The notes under the pieces: generated by a model
The model's input: the letters and a program-made list of their open reading frames with translations, nothing else
Database searches by the model: none
Told to the model about the DNA's origin: nothing
Part shown: positions 24,721 through 32,832 of the stretch, piece by piece
Layout of the letters: each line of letters starts with the position of its first letter
Position numbering within the stretch: position 1 is the first letter of the stretch
Source of the DNA: RGIG6165 sp045545175
Lineage (GTDB): Bacteria > Bacillota > Clostridia > Oscillospirales > Feifaniaceae
Length of the DNA stretch: 64,000 nt
Reading direction: 5' to 3'
NCBI GenBank assembly: GCA_045545175.1
Contig: JAZQAK010000024.1
Location: 1 to 64,000, forward strand
Translations under genes and position numbers: made by a program

Positions 24721-25305
24721 ATGTCAAAAACAAGAAAAATCGTGTGGATAGGAATGTTATCGGCATTTGCATACGTGCTTATGTTGCTTGACTTTTCGGT
24801 GGCTTTCTTTATCCCTTCCTTTATAAAAATGGACTTTTCGGAGGTGCCTGCACTCATCGCATCCTTTGCAATCGGTCCCGTGTCAGGCGTCATCGTTTGT
24901 CTTATAAAGAATCTCGTTCACCTTACGGTGACGTCCACAGGCGGTGTGGGTGAACTGAGTAACTTCTTACTCGGTGCCTCGTTTGCCTTTACGGCAGGCA
25001 TGATATACAAAAGAAAAAAGGGCATAAAATCAGCCCTTATTGCATCACTTGCAGGTGCGGCGGCAATGGCAATAGTAAGTTTTCCCGTCAATTTGTATAT
25101 CACCTACCCCTTCTATTCAAAACTTATGCCCATTGATGCCATCATCGGTGCATACGGTGCGATATGGAAAGGCATCGACTCTCTGTGGGAGGCGCTTTTA
25201 TACGTGTCCACACCATTTAATTTCATATTCAAGGGACTTGGCAACTGCGCACTCACGTTTTTGGTGTACAAGCGCATTTCTCCCCTTATAAAAAAGGCTA
25301 AATAG
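24721..25305 (+). CDS. ribU: riboflavin ECF transporter S component RibU
   Basis: The substrate-binding membrane subunit of an energy-coupling factor transporter. The 194-aa protein has about six membrane segments; DFSEVPALIASFAIGPVSGVIVCLIKN (quoted in part: DFSEVPALIASFAIGP) is the RibU hallmark, followed by GELSNFLLG. I chose ATG 24721, 8 nt after GGAGG; the longer upstream frame would run through the riboswitch terminator. The FMN riboswitch directly upstream supports riboflavin as substrate. The shared EcfA/EcfT module is not in the window. Confidence 0.95.
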   Translation: MSKTRKIVWIGMLSAFAYVLMLLDFSVAFFIPSFIKMDFSEVPALIASFAIGPVSGVIVCLIKNLVHLTVTSTGGVGELSNFLLGASFAFTAGMIYKRKKGIKSALIASLAGAAAMAIVSFPVNLYITYPFYSKLMPIDAIIGAYGAIWKGIDSLWEALLYVSTPFNFIFKGLGNCALTFLVYKRISPLIKKAK

Positions 25306-25308
25306 CCG

Positions 25309-25351
25309 TTGAACATTTGTATGTATAGTGGTATAATCAAATTATACCACT
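25309..25351 (+). promoter_or_regulatory. promoter of the SLH protease gene with palindrome over the -10 box
   Basis: TTGAAC (25309-25314), a 17-nt spacer and TATAAT (25332-25337). AGTGGTATAAT (25327-25337) and ATTATACCACT (25341-25351) form a perfect 11-bp inverted repeat spaced by CAA that covers the -10 and start point. It may be an operator, or a hairpin terminating ribU since ATTTTTAT follows. Confidence 0.75.
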
Positions 25352-25372
25352 ATTTTTATATAGGAGACTGTT

Positions 25373-27310
25373 ATGAAACGCATTATTTCAACATTACTTG
25401 CGATATGTATGGTGTTTACACTCTGTGTACCTGCTATGGCGGCGGGGATGACGCATTTCAAGCCCGTAAATACCTATAGCAACAATTTTGCGGACGTGCC
25501 CTCAGCTCATTGGGCAATGCCGTCAATCAAAACGTGCTACGAGTATGCCCTTATGTACGGCTCGTCAAACACAAAGTTTAACCCGGGCGGTGAACTTACG
25601 ATTGCAGAAGCACTCGTTATGGCTGACCGTGTACACAGCATTTACAACACGGGCGAAACGGCGGTATTTTCAGGCACTCCCTGGTATGCACCGTATGAGG
25701 CTTATGCAAAAACTAACGGCATCATTGCTGAATCCGACTTTGCTGACGTAACGAAAAAAGCCACCCGTGCGCAGATGGCATACATATTCTTCAATTCAAT
25801 ACCCGAATGGGAATTTACCGAGATAAATTCAATAAGCAGAATTCCCGACGTAAGTGTTTCTAACAAATATTTCCACGAAATAAAGGGTCTTTACAACGCA
25901 GGCATTCTCACGGGAAGTGACTCGAAGGGCTCATTCTACCCCGACAACAACATTACCCGTGCCGAAGCGGCGGCTATCATTTCAAGGGTTGTTGACGTAA
26001 GCCTTCGTAAGACGTTTGAACTTCCGGAAGACGTTTTGCCCGAAGAAACTGTTCTTACAGCACAGCAGATATCGGAAAAATGTGCACCTTCCGTCGCATA
26101 CGTGGAAGTTTACGATAAAAGCGGCAACCCTTTTGCCAGCGGAAGCGGTTTCTTTATAGATTCAAACGGCACCTTTGTTACAAACTATCACGTTATTGAC
26201 GGTGCATATTCCGCAAAGATTATGTCAACAGAGGGTAAGGTATACGACGTTGCAGGTGTCTACGATTTTGACATCGGCCGTGATACCGCACTTTTAAAGG
26301 TTACGGGACACGATTTCGAGTATCTTGAAATAGACACTTCAACACCCGTTGCAGGACAGAGAGTGTATGCAATAGGAAGCCCCAAAGGTCTTGACAACAC
26401 TATTTCTGACGGTCTTGTTTCAAACCCCAACCGTGAGATTGACGGGCTCGATTTTATACAGATTTCCGTTCCGATTTCATCAGGTTCAAGCGGCGGCGCT
26501 CTCATTAACGAACACGGTAAAGTCATAGGTATCACAAGCGCAGGCATTGGTTCTAACGGAAATGACCTCGTGCAGAACTTAAACCTCGCTATTCCGATAC
26601 ACTACATAAACGACCTTGAGAGAACGCAGGTAAAATCATTGACACGTCTTTCAAGCCTTGTAGGTGAAAGTTACGACCTTGCTCTTTCGGCTACGAGTGT
26701 GAATCTTTCGGCAGGAACGTCAACTACCGTAACGTTGACATACACTCCCGGCACCGATGATATTCTCACGGTCGGCACGATGAGTTCCTCAATCGCAGAG
26801 GTTGAATGGGGCAACGATATTTCAACAGGCAAGTGTGAAATCATCATAACAGGTGTGTCAGCCGGTTCTACCGAAGTATACGTTTACTATGATGACCCCT
26901 CGATAAACAAAAGAGTGTCCGTTCCCGTAACGGTAATGGGAAGTTCATCTTCGGGTAGTTCTTCTTCGGGCAGTTCGTCCTCAGGCGGTTCGTATTCGGG
27001 AAGTAATTATTACAGAAACGGTGCACCGTCATATCAGTACGTTACTGGAATGCCCTGTATTTACTCCTACTACGGAGATACAGAGAGAACGGTCTATTAC
27101 TACGCAGCCGACGCAAATCTGTTTGCCCACAATTTGAATTCAACCAAGGAGCCCATTGCATATATGGACTATCTTGAAAATTCGGGCTGGATTTACTATG
27201 ACGGTAACCAGAAAGGAAACGTTTATACTTATTACTTCACCAAAAACTATGAACTTATGTCAGTCGTCGTAGACCTTGACCTTTACGAAGTCTGGATAAT
27301 TATGGCATAA
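25373..27310 (+). CDS. secreted SLH-domain trypsin-like (HtrA-type) serine protease
   Basis: The signal peptide ends near AMAA (residue 24). SLH-like repeats span about 37-210 (FADVPSAHWA, FADVTKKATRAQMAY, FYPDNNITRAEAAAIISR), suggesting attachment to the cell wall. A trypsin-like domain at about 230-420 holds the triad H273 (NYHVID), D304 (GRDTALLKV) and S373 (SGSSGGAL). A Ser/Gly linker (about 524-543) leads to a Tyr-rich C-terminal domain unknown to me. No PDZ domain is evident, unlike HtrA/DegP. TAGGAG precedes the ATG. It is probably monocistronic. Substrates are unknown. Confidence 0.88.
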   Translation: MKRIISTLLAICMVFTLCVPAMAAGMTHFKPVNTYSNNFADVPSAHWAMPSIKTCYEYALMYGSSNTKFNPGGELTIAEALVMADRVHSIYNTGETAVFSGTPWYAPYEAYAKTNGIIAESDFADVTKKATRAQMAYIFFNSIPEWEFTEINSISRIPDVSVSNKYFHEIKGLYNAGILTGSDSKGSFYPDNNITRAEAAAIISRVVDVSLRKTFELPEDVLPEETVLTAQQISEKCAPSVAYVEVYDKSGNPFASGSGFFIDSNGTFVTNYHVIDGAYSAKIMSTEGKVYDVAGVYDFDIGRDTALLKVTGHDFEYLEIDTSTPVAGQRVYAIGSPKGLDNTISDGLVSNPNREIDGLDFIQISVPISSGSSGGALINEHGKVIGITSAGIGSNGNDLVQNLNLAIPIHYINDLERTQVKSLTRLSSLVGESYDLALSATSVNLSAGTSTTVTLTYTPGTDDILTVGTMSSSIAEVEWGNDISTGKCEIIITGVSAGSTEVYVYYDDPSINKRVSVPVTVMGSSSSGSSSSGSSSSGGSYSGSNYYRNGAPSYQYVTGMPCIYSYYGDTERTVYYYAADANLFAHNLNSTKEPIAYMDYLENSGWIYYDGNQKGNVYTYYFTKNYELMSVVVDLDLYEVWIIMA

Positions 27311-27339
27311 ATAAAAACAATTCTACTTTGCTTTCCGGA

Positions 27340-27560
27340 ATCCTCCCCTGTGTAAGGGGAGGTGCCTAGCCTCAGCGAGGCGGAGGGGTTGTGCAGCAAA
27401 CTGCTGCAATTTGCCTCCATCTGATGAGGGAGGTGGATTTTTGCAAAAGGCAAAAAGACGGAGGGAGAGAAAGAAAACGTCATCGTACTACCCCTCAGTC
27501 AAAACCTTTGGTTTTGCCAGCTCCCCTGACAAGTGGTGACTGTCGCTGCAGCAGAATTGT
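27340..27560. repeat. mosaic intergenic repeat, copy 3
   Basis: The 311 nt between the protease gene and the terminator contain CCTCCCCTGTGTAAGGGGAG and GGAGGGGTTGTG (27343-27393), related to 14943-14990. A palindrome TGCAGCAaacTGCTGCA, a CCTCC...GGAGG hairpin, and the inverted partner ACCCCTCAGTC...CCAGCTCCCCT (27490-27530) follow. An AACCAC/GTGGTT hairpin lies near 27580. No credible gene. Confidence 0.7.
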
Positions 27561-27620
27561 TTATCGGCAAAGCCTTTTTTGAACCACACGATAGTCAAGT
27601 GGTTTTCTTTATACAATAAT

Positions 27621-27652
27621 AAACACCGTCCAAAAAAGGACGGTGTTTTTTT
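27621..27652. terminator. bidirectional terminator (SLH protease side / rmuC)
   Basis: ACACCGTCC pairs with GGACGGTGT around AAAAAA. T-rich tails lie on both strands, and it overlaps the rmuC stop. Confidence 0.88.
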
Positions 27653-28832
27653 ATTCATATTCTTCAAAATCCATATTGCCGAGGCGTACCCTGCTCTCCT
27701 CCTCGGGAAGCTCTTCAACTCCACGAAGTTTTCTCTGTATCGCACGGGTGCGGACCTTGGCATTTTCTATCTCCTTGTTTGCAAGGTCAAGCTTGCTCTG
27801 CGTCTTTTCAAGCACGTCGGCAAACTTGCCGAATTCCGTCTTGATTGCACCGAGAAGTTCCCACACCTCGCTCGAACGCTTTTCTATCGCAAGCGTTTTA
27901 AAGCCCATCTGCAGACTCGTCAGCACCGATGATAACGTCGTCGGTCCCGTAACTGCAACACGGCTTACTCGCTGAAGTTCCTCAACAAGTCCGTCTGCAC
28001 GAAGCACCTCTGCAAAAAGCCCCTCGGTTGGTAAGAACATAATCGCAAAATCCGTCGTGTAGGGGGGCATTATGTATTTTTCGGCAATCTTCTTTGCCTG
28101 CGTCTTAACCGCCCTCACAAGTTCTTTATGAGCCGTTTCAACTGCCTCTGCATCCCCCGCCTCCTGCGCTGAAACGAGCCTTGCATAGTCCTCAACGGGA
28201 AACTTGCTGTCTATGGGAAGATAAACAGGCCTCTCCCCGTCCTTACCGGGCAGGACAACGGCGTATTCAACCCTGTCAAGCGAGTTTGGTATCACCGCAA
28301 CGTTTTCCTGATACTGTGAGGGGGTGAGCATCTGCTCAAGCAGATTGCCGAGCTGGATTTCGCCCCACGTACCTCTCGTTTTCACGTTGGTGAGAATCTT
28401 TTTTAAGTCACCCACACCGCTTGCAAGCGACTGCATTTCGCCAAGACCCTTATACACCGCTTCAAGACGGTTGCTGACCTGCTCAAACGAGGCGTTGAGC
28501 CTTGTTTCAAGCGTCTTTGAAAGTTTTTCGTCAACCGTTTCCCTCATCTCCGTGAGTTTTGTTTCGTTTGAACGCTGAATATTCGTCAACTTCGCATCAA
28601 CCGTTTCACGAAGATGCTCTATTTTATTATCCATACTGTCACGAAGTGCCGTCATGGAGCGTTCACTTCGCTCAGAATCGAAGCGAGCCTGCTCGTTCAT
28701 ATTGTCAAGACGGACGCCTATACCGTCAATTTTACTTTCCGCTTCACCGTTTTTGCCTATTAAAAAGACCTTTATCACGGTGACAAGCAGTAAAACCGCA
28801 TTAAGTGCAAGCAAAGCAATTATTATGTCCAT
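27651..28832 (-). CDS. rmuC: DNA recombination protein RmuC
   Basis: RmuC limits recombination between inverted repeats; it is a nuclease-fold protein. One N-terminal membrane segment (about 3-22) is followed by a long coiled coil (about 35-130) with repeated TVDxKLxxIxxSNE-like heptads, then the RmuC domain with GTWGEIQLGNLLEQML, LPIDSKFP and IMFLPTEGLFAEVL. I chose ATG 28832, preceded by GGAGG; the frame extends upstream without a site. Its 393-aa length is typical. malQ lies 56 nt upstream on the same strand. Confidence 0.93.
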   Translation of the reverse strand: MDIIIALLALNAVLLLVTVIKVFLIGKNGEAESKIDGIGVRLDNMNEQARFDSERSERSMTALRDSMDNKIEHLRETVDAKLTNIQRSNETKLTEMRETVDEKLSKTLETRLNASFEQVSNRLEAVYKGLGEMQSLASGVGDLKKILTNVKTRGTWGEIQLGNLLEQMLTPSQYQENVAVIPNSLDRVEYAVVLPGKDGERPVYLPIDSKFPVEDYARLVSAQEAGDAEAVETAHKELVRAVKTQAKKIAEKYIMPPYTTDFAIMFLPTEGLFAEVLRADGLVEELQRVSRVAVTGPTTLSSVLTSLQMGFKTLAIEKRSSEVWELLGAIKTEFGKFADVLEKTQSKLDLANKEIENAKVRTRAIQRKLRGVEELPEEESRVRLGNMDFEEYE

Positions 28833-28888
28833 ATTATCCTCCGTAAATAAACTGTCTACATTGTAACACAAACAAAAAAGCAAAGCAA

Positions 28889-30349
28889 TCAGCCTTGCTT
28901 TTTTATTCTTCCGTAGAGAAGAGTATTATCGTACAGAATTTTGGCAAGCCAGTCGTTCGTACAACCCTCGCCTATACGCCAGTTCCAGTTACCACCAAGC
29001 TTTGAGGGGGTATTTATCCTCGCCTCGCTGCCGAGACCGAGAAGGTCGGGCATCATTAAAATTGCGGTGTCGGCAACCGACATAAGTGCCGCCCTCATCA
29101 TCGCCCAGTTAAAGCCCTCGTCACCGACCTGCAGATAACGACGTGCCATTTCAACGTCAGCCTTGTCTGCCGTTTTCGTCCAGCCGATAATGGTGTCGTT
29201 GTCGTGAGTGCCCGTATATACGACGCAGTTTTTCTCATAGTTATGGGGCAGATAGTCACTCTCCTCACGGGTGTCAAAGGCAAACTGAAGCACCTTCATA
29301 CCGGGGAAACCCGAATTTTTTAAAAGTTTTCTGACCTGAGGTGTGATAAATCCGAGGTCCTCTGCAATTATGGGAAGTTTTCCGAGTTTTTCAAAAAGTT
29401 TCATATCGGGGCCCTTCATCCATTTGCCGTTTTTTGCAGTTTTATCGCCGTAGGGAATGGCATAAAATGATTCAAAGCCACGGAAATGGTCAATTCTCAC
29501 CACGTCATACAGTTCAAGGACGTAATTTATACGGCGTATCCACCACTTATAGCCGTCTTTTCCCATGTATTCCCAGTCGTAAATGGGATTGCCCCACAAC
29601 TGACCGTCCTTTGAAAAAGCATCGGGAGGACAGCCTGCCACAAGCGTCGGCAGACCGTCTTTAAGCAGAAACTGCTTCGTGTCCGCCCATACGTCAGCAC
29701 TGTCGTAGGCAACGTATATCGGCAGGTCGCCGATTATTTTTATGCCCTTTTTGTTTGCATATTCTTTAAGTGCCGTCCACTGAATATTAAATTCATACTG
29801 AATAAAACGGTAAAATCGGAGTGTGTCTGCATACTTTTCTTTCACTTCGGACAATGCCTTTTCGTCACGAATACGGTAACATTCCTCCCACTCACTCCAG
29901 CACTTTCCGTTATGGATGCCTTTTATGGCAGAAAAAAGCACGTAATCCTCAAGCCACCACGAATTATCACTGCAGAACTTTTTATAATCTGCATCGGGAG
30001 AAAATTTTTCAAATGCAAGTTTGAGCATGGGCAGACGGTTTTCATATAATTTACCGTAATCTATTTTACTTCCCGTACCAAAGTCAAACTTCTGTACCTG
30101 TTTTTTCGTCAGAAGACCGTCCTCGATAAGCATATCGGGGTCGATAAAATAGGGATTTCCCGCAAATGACGAAAAGGACTGATACGGCGAGTCGCCAAAA
30201 GACGTCGGCCCGAGTGGCAGAATCTGCCACATACTCTGCCCTGCTTTATCTAAAAAATCGACAAATCTGTATGCCTCTTTACCAAACGTGCCGATACCGT
30301 AAGGTGACGGCAGTGAAAACACGGGCATAAGGATTCCGCTTGTTCTCAT
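28889..30349 (-). CDS. malQ: 4-alpha-glucanotransferase (amylomaltase)
   Basis: A GH77 enzyme transferring maltooligosaccharide units in glycogen and maltodextrin metabolism. It begins RTSGILMPVFSLPSPYGIGT. DVVRIDHFRGFESF holds the nucleophile aspartate, IIAEDLGFI the acid/base glutamate, and YTGTHDNDTIIGW the third carboxylate. At 486 aa it is the bacterial short form. The ATG lacks a clear Shine-Dalgarno sequence, only GTGGACACCCT upstream. The gene stands alone, without glg or mal neighbours. Confidence 0.95.
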   Translation of the reverse strand: MRTSGILMPVFSLPSPYGIGTFGKEAYRFVDFLDKAGQSMWQILPLGPTSFGDSPYQSFSSFAGNPYFIDPDMLIEDGLLTKKQVQKFDFGTGSKIDYGKLYENRLPMLKLAFEKFSPDADYKKFCSDNSWWLEDYVLFSAIKGIHNGKCWSEWEECYRIRDEKALSEVKEKYADTLRFYRFIQYEFNIQWTALKEYANKKGIKIIGDLPIYVAYDSADVWADTKQFLLKDGLPTLVAGCPPDAFSKDGQLWGNPIYDWEYMGKDGYKWWIRRINYVLELYDVVRIDHFRGFESFYAIPYGDKTAKNGKWMKGPDMKLFEKLGKLPIIAEDLGFITPQVRKLLKNSGFPGMKVLQFAFDTREESDYLPHNYEKNCVVYTGTHDNDTIIGWTKTADKADVEMARRYLQVGDEGFNWAMMRAALMSVADTAILMMPDLLGLGSEARINTPSKLGGNWNWRIGEGCTNDWLAKILYDNTLLYGRIKKQG

Positions 30350-30467
30350 AGGGTGTCCACACTTTCAAAACTTAATATATATAGTATTGCACATAATCGC
30401 AGTATAAATCAACTGTTAATTGTTTACAATATTTTCACAATTTATTTTTTACGGGAGAAACAAAATT

Positions 30468-31748
30468 ATGAATATATGGGAGAATACTAAACTGCCCGAA
30501 TTTCAAAAACTAAATCACGATATAAAAACCGACGTTCTCATTATCGGCGGCGGTCTTTGCGGTATTCTGTGTGCACACTTTTTAAAAGAAAACGGCATAG
30601 ATTACGTTCTTGTCGAGGGTGACAAAATAGCCTCGGGCACCACCAAAAACACCACCGCAAAAATAACACTCGGCCATTCTTTAATATACGACAAGCTCAT
30701 AAAAACCGTCGGCAAAGAAAAGGCAGGGATGTATTTAAATGCCAATCTTGACGCAATGAAAGAATATGAAAACCTCTGCAAAAACTGTGACTACGAGTAT
30801 CAGAACTCATACACCTATTCCCTGACCGACCGCAGAAAACTTGAAAATGAAGTGGATGCTTTAAACAGTCTGGGTTTTAAGGCAGAGTTTAAAAACACAA
30901 ATCTGCCGTTTAAGACGCAGGGTGCGGTATTTTATCCCGACCAGGCACAGTTTAATCCGCTTAAATTCGTGGCAAACATAGCAAAAGATTTAAATATTTA
31001 TGAGCAGACCTTTATCCGAGACATCACGCCACACACGGTGGTTTCGGACACAGGCAAAATAACCGCAAAAAAAATCATTGTTGCAACCCACTTTCCTTTT
31101 ATAAACAAGCACGGCAGTTATTTTTTGAAATTATATCAGCACCGCTCGTATGAAATCGCATACAAAAACGCCCGTGTAGACGGGATGTACGTTGATGAGG
31201 ACAAAAAGGGTATGTCCTTTCGCAATTACGGTGATTATCTGCTTATCGGCGGCGGCGGACACCGCACGGGTAAACAGGGCGGTGCCTGGAAAGAAATAGA
31301 GCATTTTGCAAAAAAATACTATCCCAAGGCAGAGGCAAAATATATGTGGGCAGCCCAGGACTGTATGAGTCTTGATAGTGTCCCCTACATCGGTCAGTAT
31401 TCGAGGGGAACGCCCGATTTGTACGTTGCATCGGGCTTTAACAAGTGGGGTATGACCTCGTCAATGGTAGCGGCAAAAATACTCACAGATATGATACTCG
31501 GCAAAAAAAACGAAAATGCACCCGTATTTTCGCCTTCACGCACGATTTTAAAGCCACAGCTTTTTGCAAACGGCATCGAAACTACGATAAATCTGCTCAC
31601 GCCCACAAAAAAACGCTGTCCGCATCTCGGCTGTGCTTTGAAGTGGAACAAGGCGGAGCACACGTGGGACTGTCCGTGTCACGGCTCTCGCTTCGAGGAA
31701 AACGGAAAACTCATCGACAACCCCGCCACAGGTGATGCGAATATATAA
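30468..31748 (+). CDS. FAD-dependent oxidoreductase fused to a Rieske [2Fe-2S] domain
   Basis: The N-terminal DAO/GlpO-like domain (about 1-350) starts after TDVLIIGGGLCGILCAHFL, the Rossmann dinucleotide motif, with VLVEGDKIASGTTKNTTAK after it. The C-terminal Rieske domain has CPHLGCALKW...DCPCHGSRFEENGKL, with the two Cys-His pairs needed for a [2Fe-2S] cluster. The arrangement resembles YhfW-type proteins of Bacillus; the substrate is unknown. I chose ATG 30468 after GGGAGA; the upstream frame runs through AT-rich non-coding sequence. A terminator follows the stop. Confidence 0.88.
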   Translation: MNIWENTKLPEFQKLNHDIKTDVLIIGGGLCGILCAHFLKENGIDYVLVEGDKIASGTTKNTTAKITLGHSLIYDKLIKTVGKEKAGMYLNANLDAMKEYENLCKNCDYEYQNSYTYSLTDRRKLENEVDALNSLGFKAEFKNTNLPFKTQGAVFYPDQAQFNPLKFVANIAKDLNIYEQTFIRDITPHTVVSDTGKITAKKIIVATHFPFINKHGSYFLKLYQHRSYEIAYKNARVDGMYVDEDKKGMSFRNYGDYLLIGGGGHRTGKQGGAWKEIEHFAKKYYPKAEAKYMWAAQDCMSLDSVPYIGQYSRGTPDLYVASGFNKWGMTSSMVAAKILTDMILGKKNENAPVFSPSRTILKPQLFANGIETTINLLTPTKKRCPHLGCALKWNKAEHTWDCPCHGSRFEENGKLIDNPATGDANI

Positions 31749-31775
31749 AAAGAGGCCGTTTGGTCTCTTTTTTAT
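31747..31775 (+). terminator. terminator of the FAD/Rieske gene
   Basis: AAAGAGGCC pairs with GGTCTCTTT (one G.U) around GTTT and is followed by T's. Confidence 0.82.
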
Positions 31776-31823
31776 TTGTCCTGCATATAGATTAGTGAGC
31801 AGTTTTCGGGAGGCGGTTAAAAA

Positions 31824-32084
31824 GTGAACGACTACATTGCCCAGCGGGCAATTACTCTTGCAGAATATATAATAAAAAGCGGTTGCACCGTCCGTGAGTG
31901 TGCAAAAATTTTTAAGGTGTCAAAATCAACCGTACATAAGGACGTCACCGACAGACTGCAGGAGATAAGTCCCTCGCTTGCCGAGCAGGTTGCCCCCATT
32001 CTGCAGAAAAACAAGCAGGAACGCCACATCAGAGGCGGCGAAGCAACGAAGAAGAAATACAGTAAATCAATTCGGAATTCGTAA
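31824..32084 (+). CDS. spoIIID: stage III sporulation transcriptional regulator SpoIIID
   Basis: SpoIIID is the mother-cell DNA-binding regulator acting after sigma-E. The helix-turn-helix is TVRECAKIFKVSKSTVHKDVTDRL, its recognition helix being KSTVHKD (quoted in part elsewhere), and RHIRGGEATKKKY is the conserved C-terminal segment. The GTG start follows GGGAGGCGG. The expected end of the protein is near KKYSK; the last codons SIRNS and the stop come from the adjoining AATTCGGAATTC repeat. CATATAGAT at about 31784 could be a sigma-E -10, but the -35 is not convincing. Its presence implies the organism can form endospores. Confidence 0.94.
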   Translation: MNDYIAQRAITLAEYIIKSGCTVRECAKIFKVSKSTVHKDVTDRLQEISPSLAEQVAPILQKNKQERHIRGGEATKKKYSKSIRNS

Positions 32085-32210
32085 TGCGTAATTCGGAATT
32101 TAGGAAGATTTTTGCTTTGGCAAAAATCATTGAATGGCGGGACGGATAAATCCGTCCCCTACACCACGGCATTGTAGGGGAGGGTCTCTGTGCCCTCCCG
32201 TTAATATCTT
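32069..32210. repeat. mosaic intergenic repeat, copy 4
   Basis: AATTCGGAATTCGTAATGCG begins inside the spoIIID 3' end and repeats as GTAATTCGGAATTT. A TTTTTGC/GCAAAAA hairpin, GGGACGGA...TCCGTCCC, and TTGTAGGGGAGGGTCTCTGT (inverse of 15095-15120) follow. Not coding. Confidence 0.78.
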
Positions 32211-32222
32211 GCAAGAAGGCAT

Positions 32223-32266
32223 TTGACAGAAGGTAAGTTTTATATTAAGATTAAGATATAAAACTT
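32223..32266 (+). promoter_or_regulatory. promoter with an 11-bp palindrome upstream of the export gene
   Basis: TTGACA (32223-32228), a 17-nt spacer and TAAGAT (32246-32251). AAGTTTTATAT (32235-32245) and ATATAAAACTT (32256-32266) form a perfect inverted repeat flanking the -10 box, which looks like an operator. Confidence 0.72.
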
Positions 32267-32283
32267 AACGGAGGACATACCTC

Positions 32284-32742
32284 TTGCTTGGTAAAATTTT
32301 AATGACACTTGCGGTATCCATGATACCCGTTATAGAACTTCGCGGTGCAATACCAATCGGCGTTGCCGCCGGTCTTTCACCGTGGCTTGCAATACCCGTT
32401 TCCATAATCGGCAACTTAATTCCCGTTCCCTTTATAATTTTGTTCATCCGCAAGGTTTTTGCGTGGATGAGGAAAAAAATGCCCCGTCTTGACGGTGTGG
32501 TTACCCGTCTTGAACAAAGGGCGGAAAATAAAAAGGAAACGGTACTGCGGTACGAATTCTGGGGGCTTTTTGTATTCGTTGCCATCCCCTTACCCGGTAC
32601 GGGTGCGTGGACGGGTGCCCTAATTGCCGCCATGCTCGATATGCGTCTTAAAAAAGCACTTCCGTCGATTGCACTCGGTGTGCTGACGGCAGGTATCATC
32701 GTTGCATTCGTGACGTACGGTGCAGGCACACTTTTATTTTAA
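32284..32742 (+). CDS. small multidrug-export family membrane protein (COG2426 type)
   Basis: A 152-aa membrane protein with four to five hydrophobic segments. IPVIELRGAIPIGVAAGL and FVFVAIPLPGTGAWTGALIA are the conserved halves of the Sm_multidrug_ex family. The family name is historic and the transported substrate is unproven. The start is TTG at 32284, fixed by GGAGG at 32270-32274 with 9 nt spacing; no ATG fits. Its promoter carries a palindrome. A terminator follows, so it is monocistronic. Confidence 0.88.
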   Translation: MLGKILMTLAVSMIPVIELRGAIPIGVAAGLSPWLAIPVSIIGNLIPVPFIILFIRKVFAWMRKKMPRLDGVVTRLEQRAENKKETVLRYEFWGLFVFVAIPLPGTGAWTGALIAAMLDMRLKKALPSIALGVLTAGIIVAFVTYGAGTLLF

Positions 32743-32769
32743 GGTTTGGTATTATACCAAACCTTTTTA
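32741..32769 (+). terminator. terminator of the small export gene
   Basis: AAGGTTTGGTA pairs with TACCAAACCTT around TTA and is followed by T's. Confidence 0.9.
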
Positions 32770-32771
32770 TA

Positions 32772-32800
32772 TTGCAAAAAATGTATGTATTAGTTATAAT
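32772..32800 (+). promoter_or_regulatory. promoter of the rimO operon
   Basis: TTGCAA (32772-32777), a 17-nt spacer, TATAAT (32795-32800), followed 33 nt later by the rimO start. Confidence 0.82.
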
Positions 32801-32832
32801 ATATTAGATATATGATATTAGGAGAAGTGCGA

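Noticed and set aside
27391..27582. 63-aa frame in the 27.4 kb repeat
   Set aside because: It lies wholly in repeat sequence shared with other intergenic sites and lacks a ribosome site.
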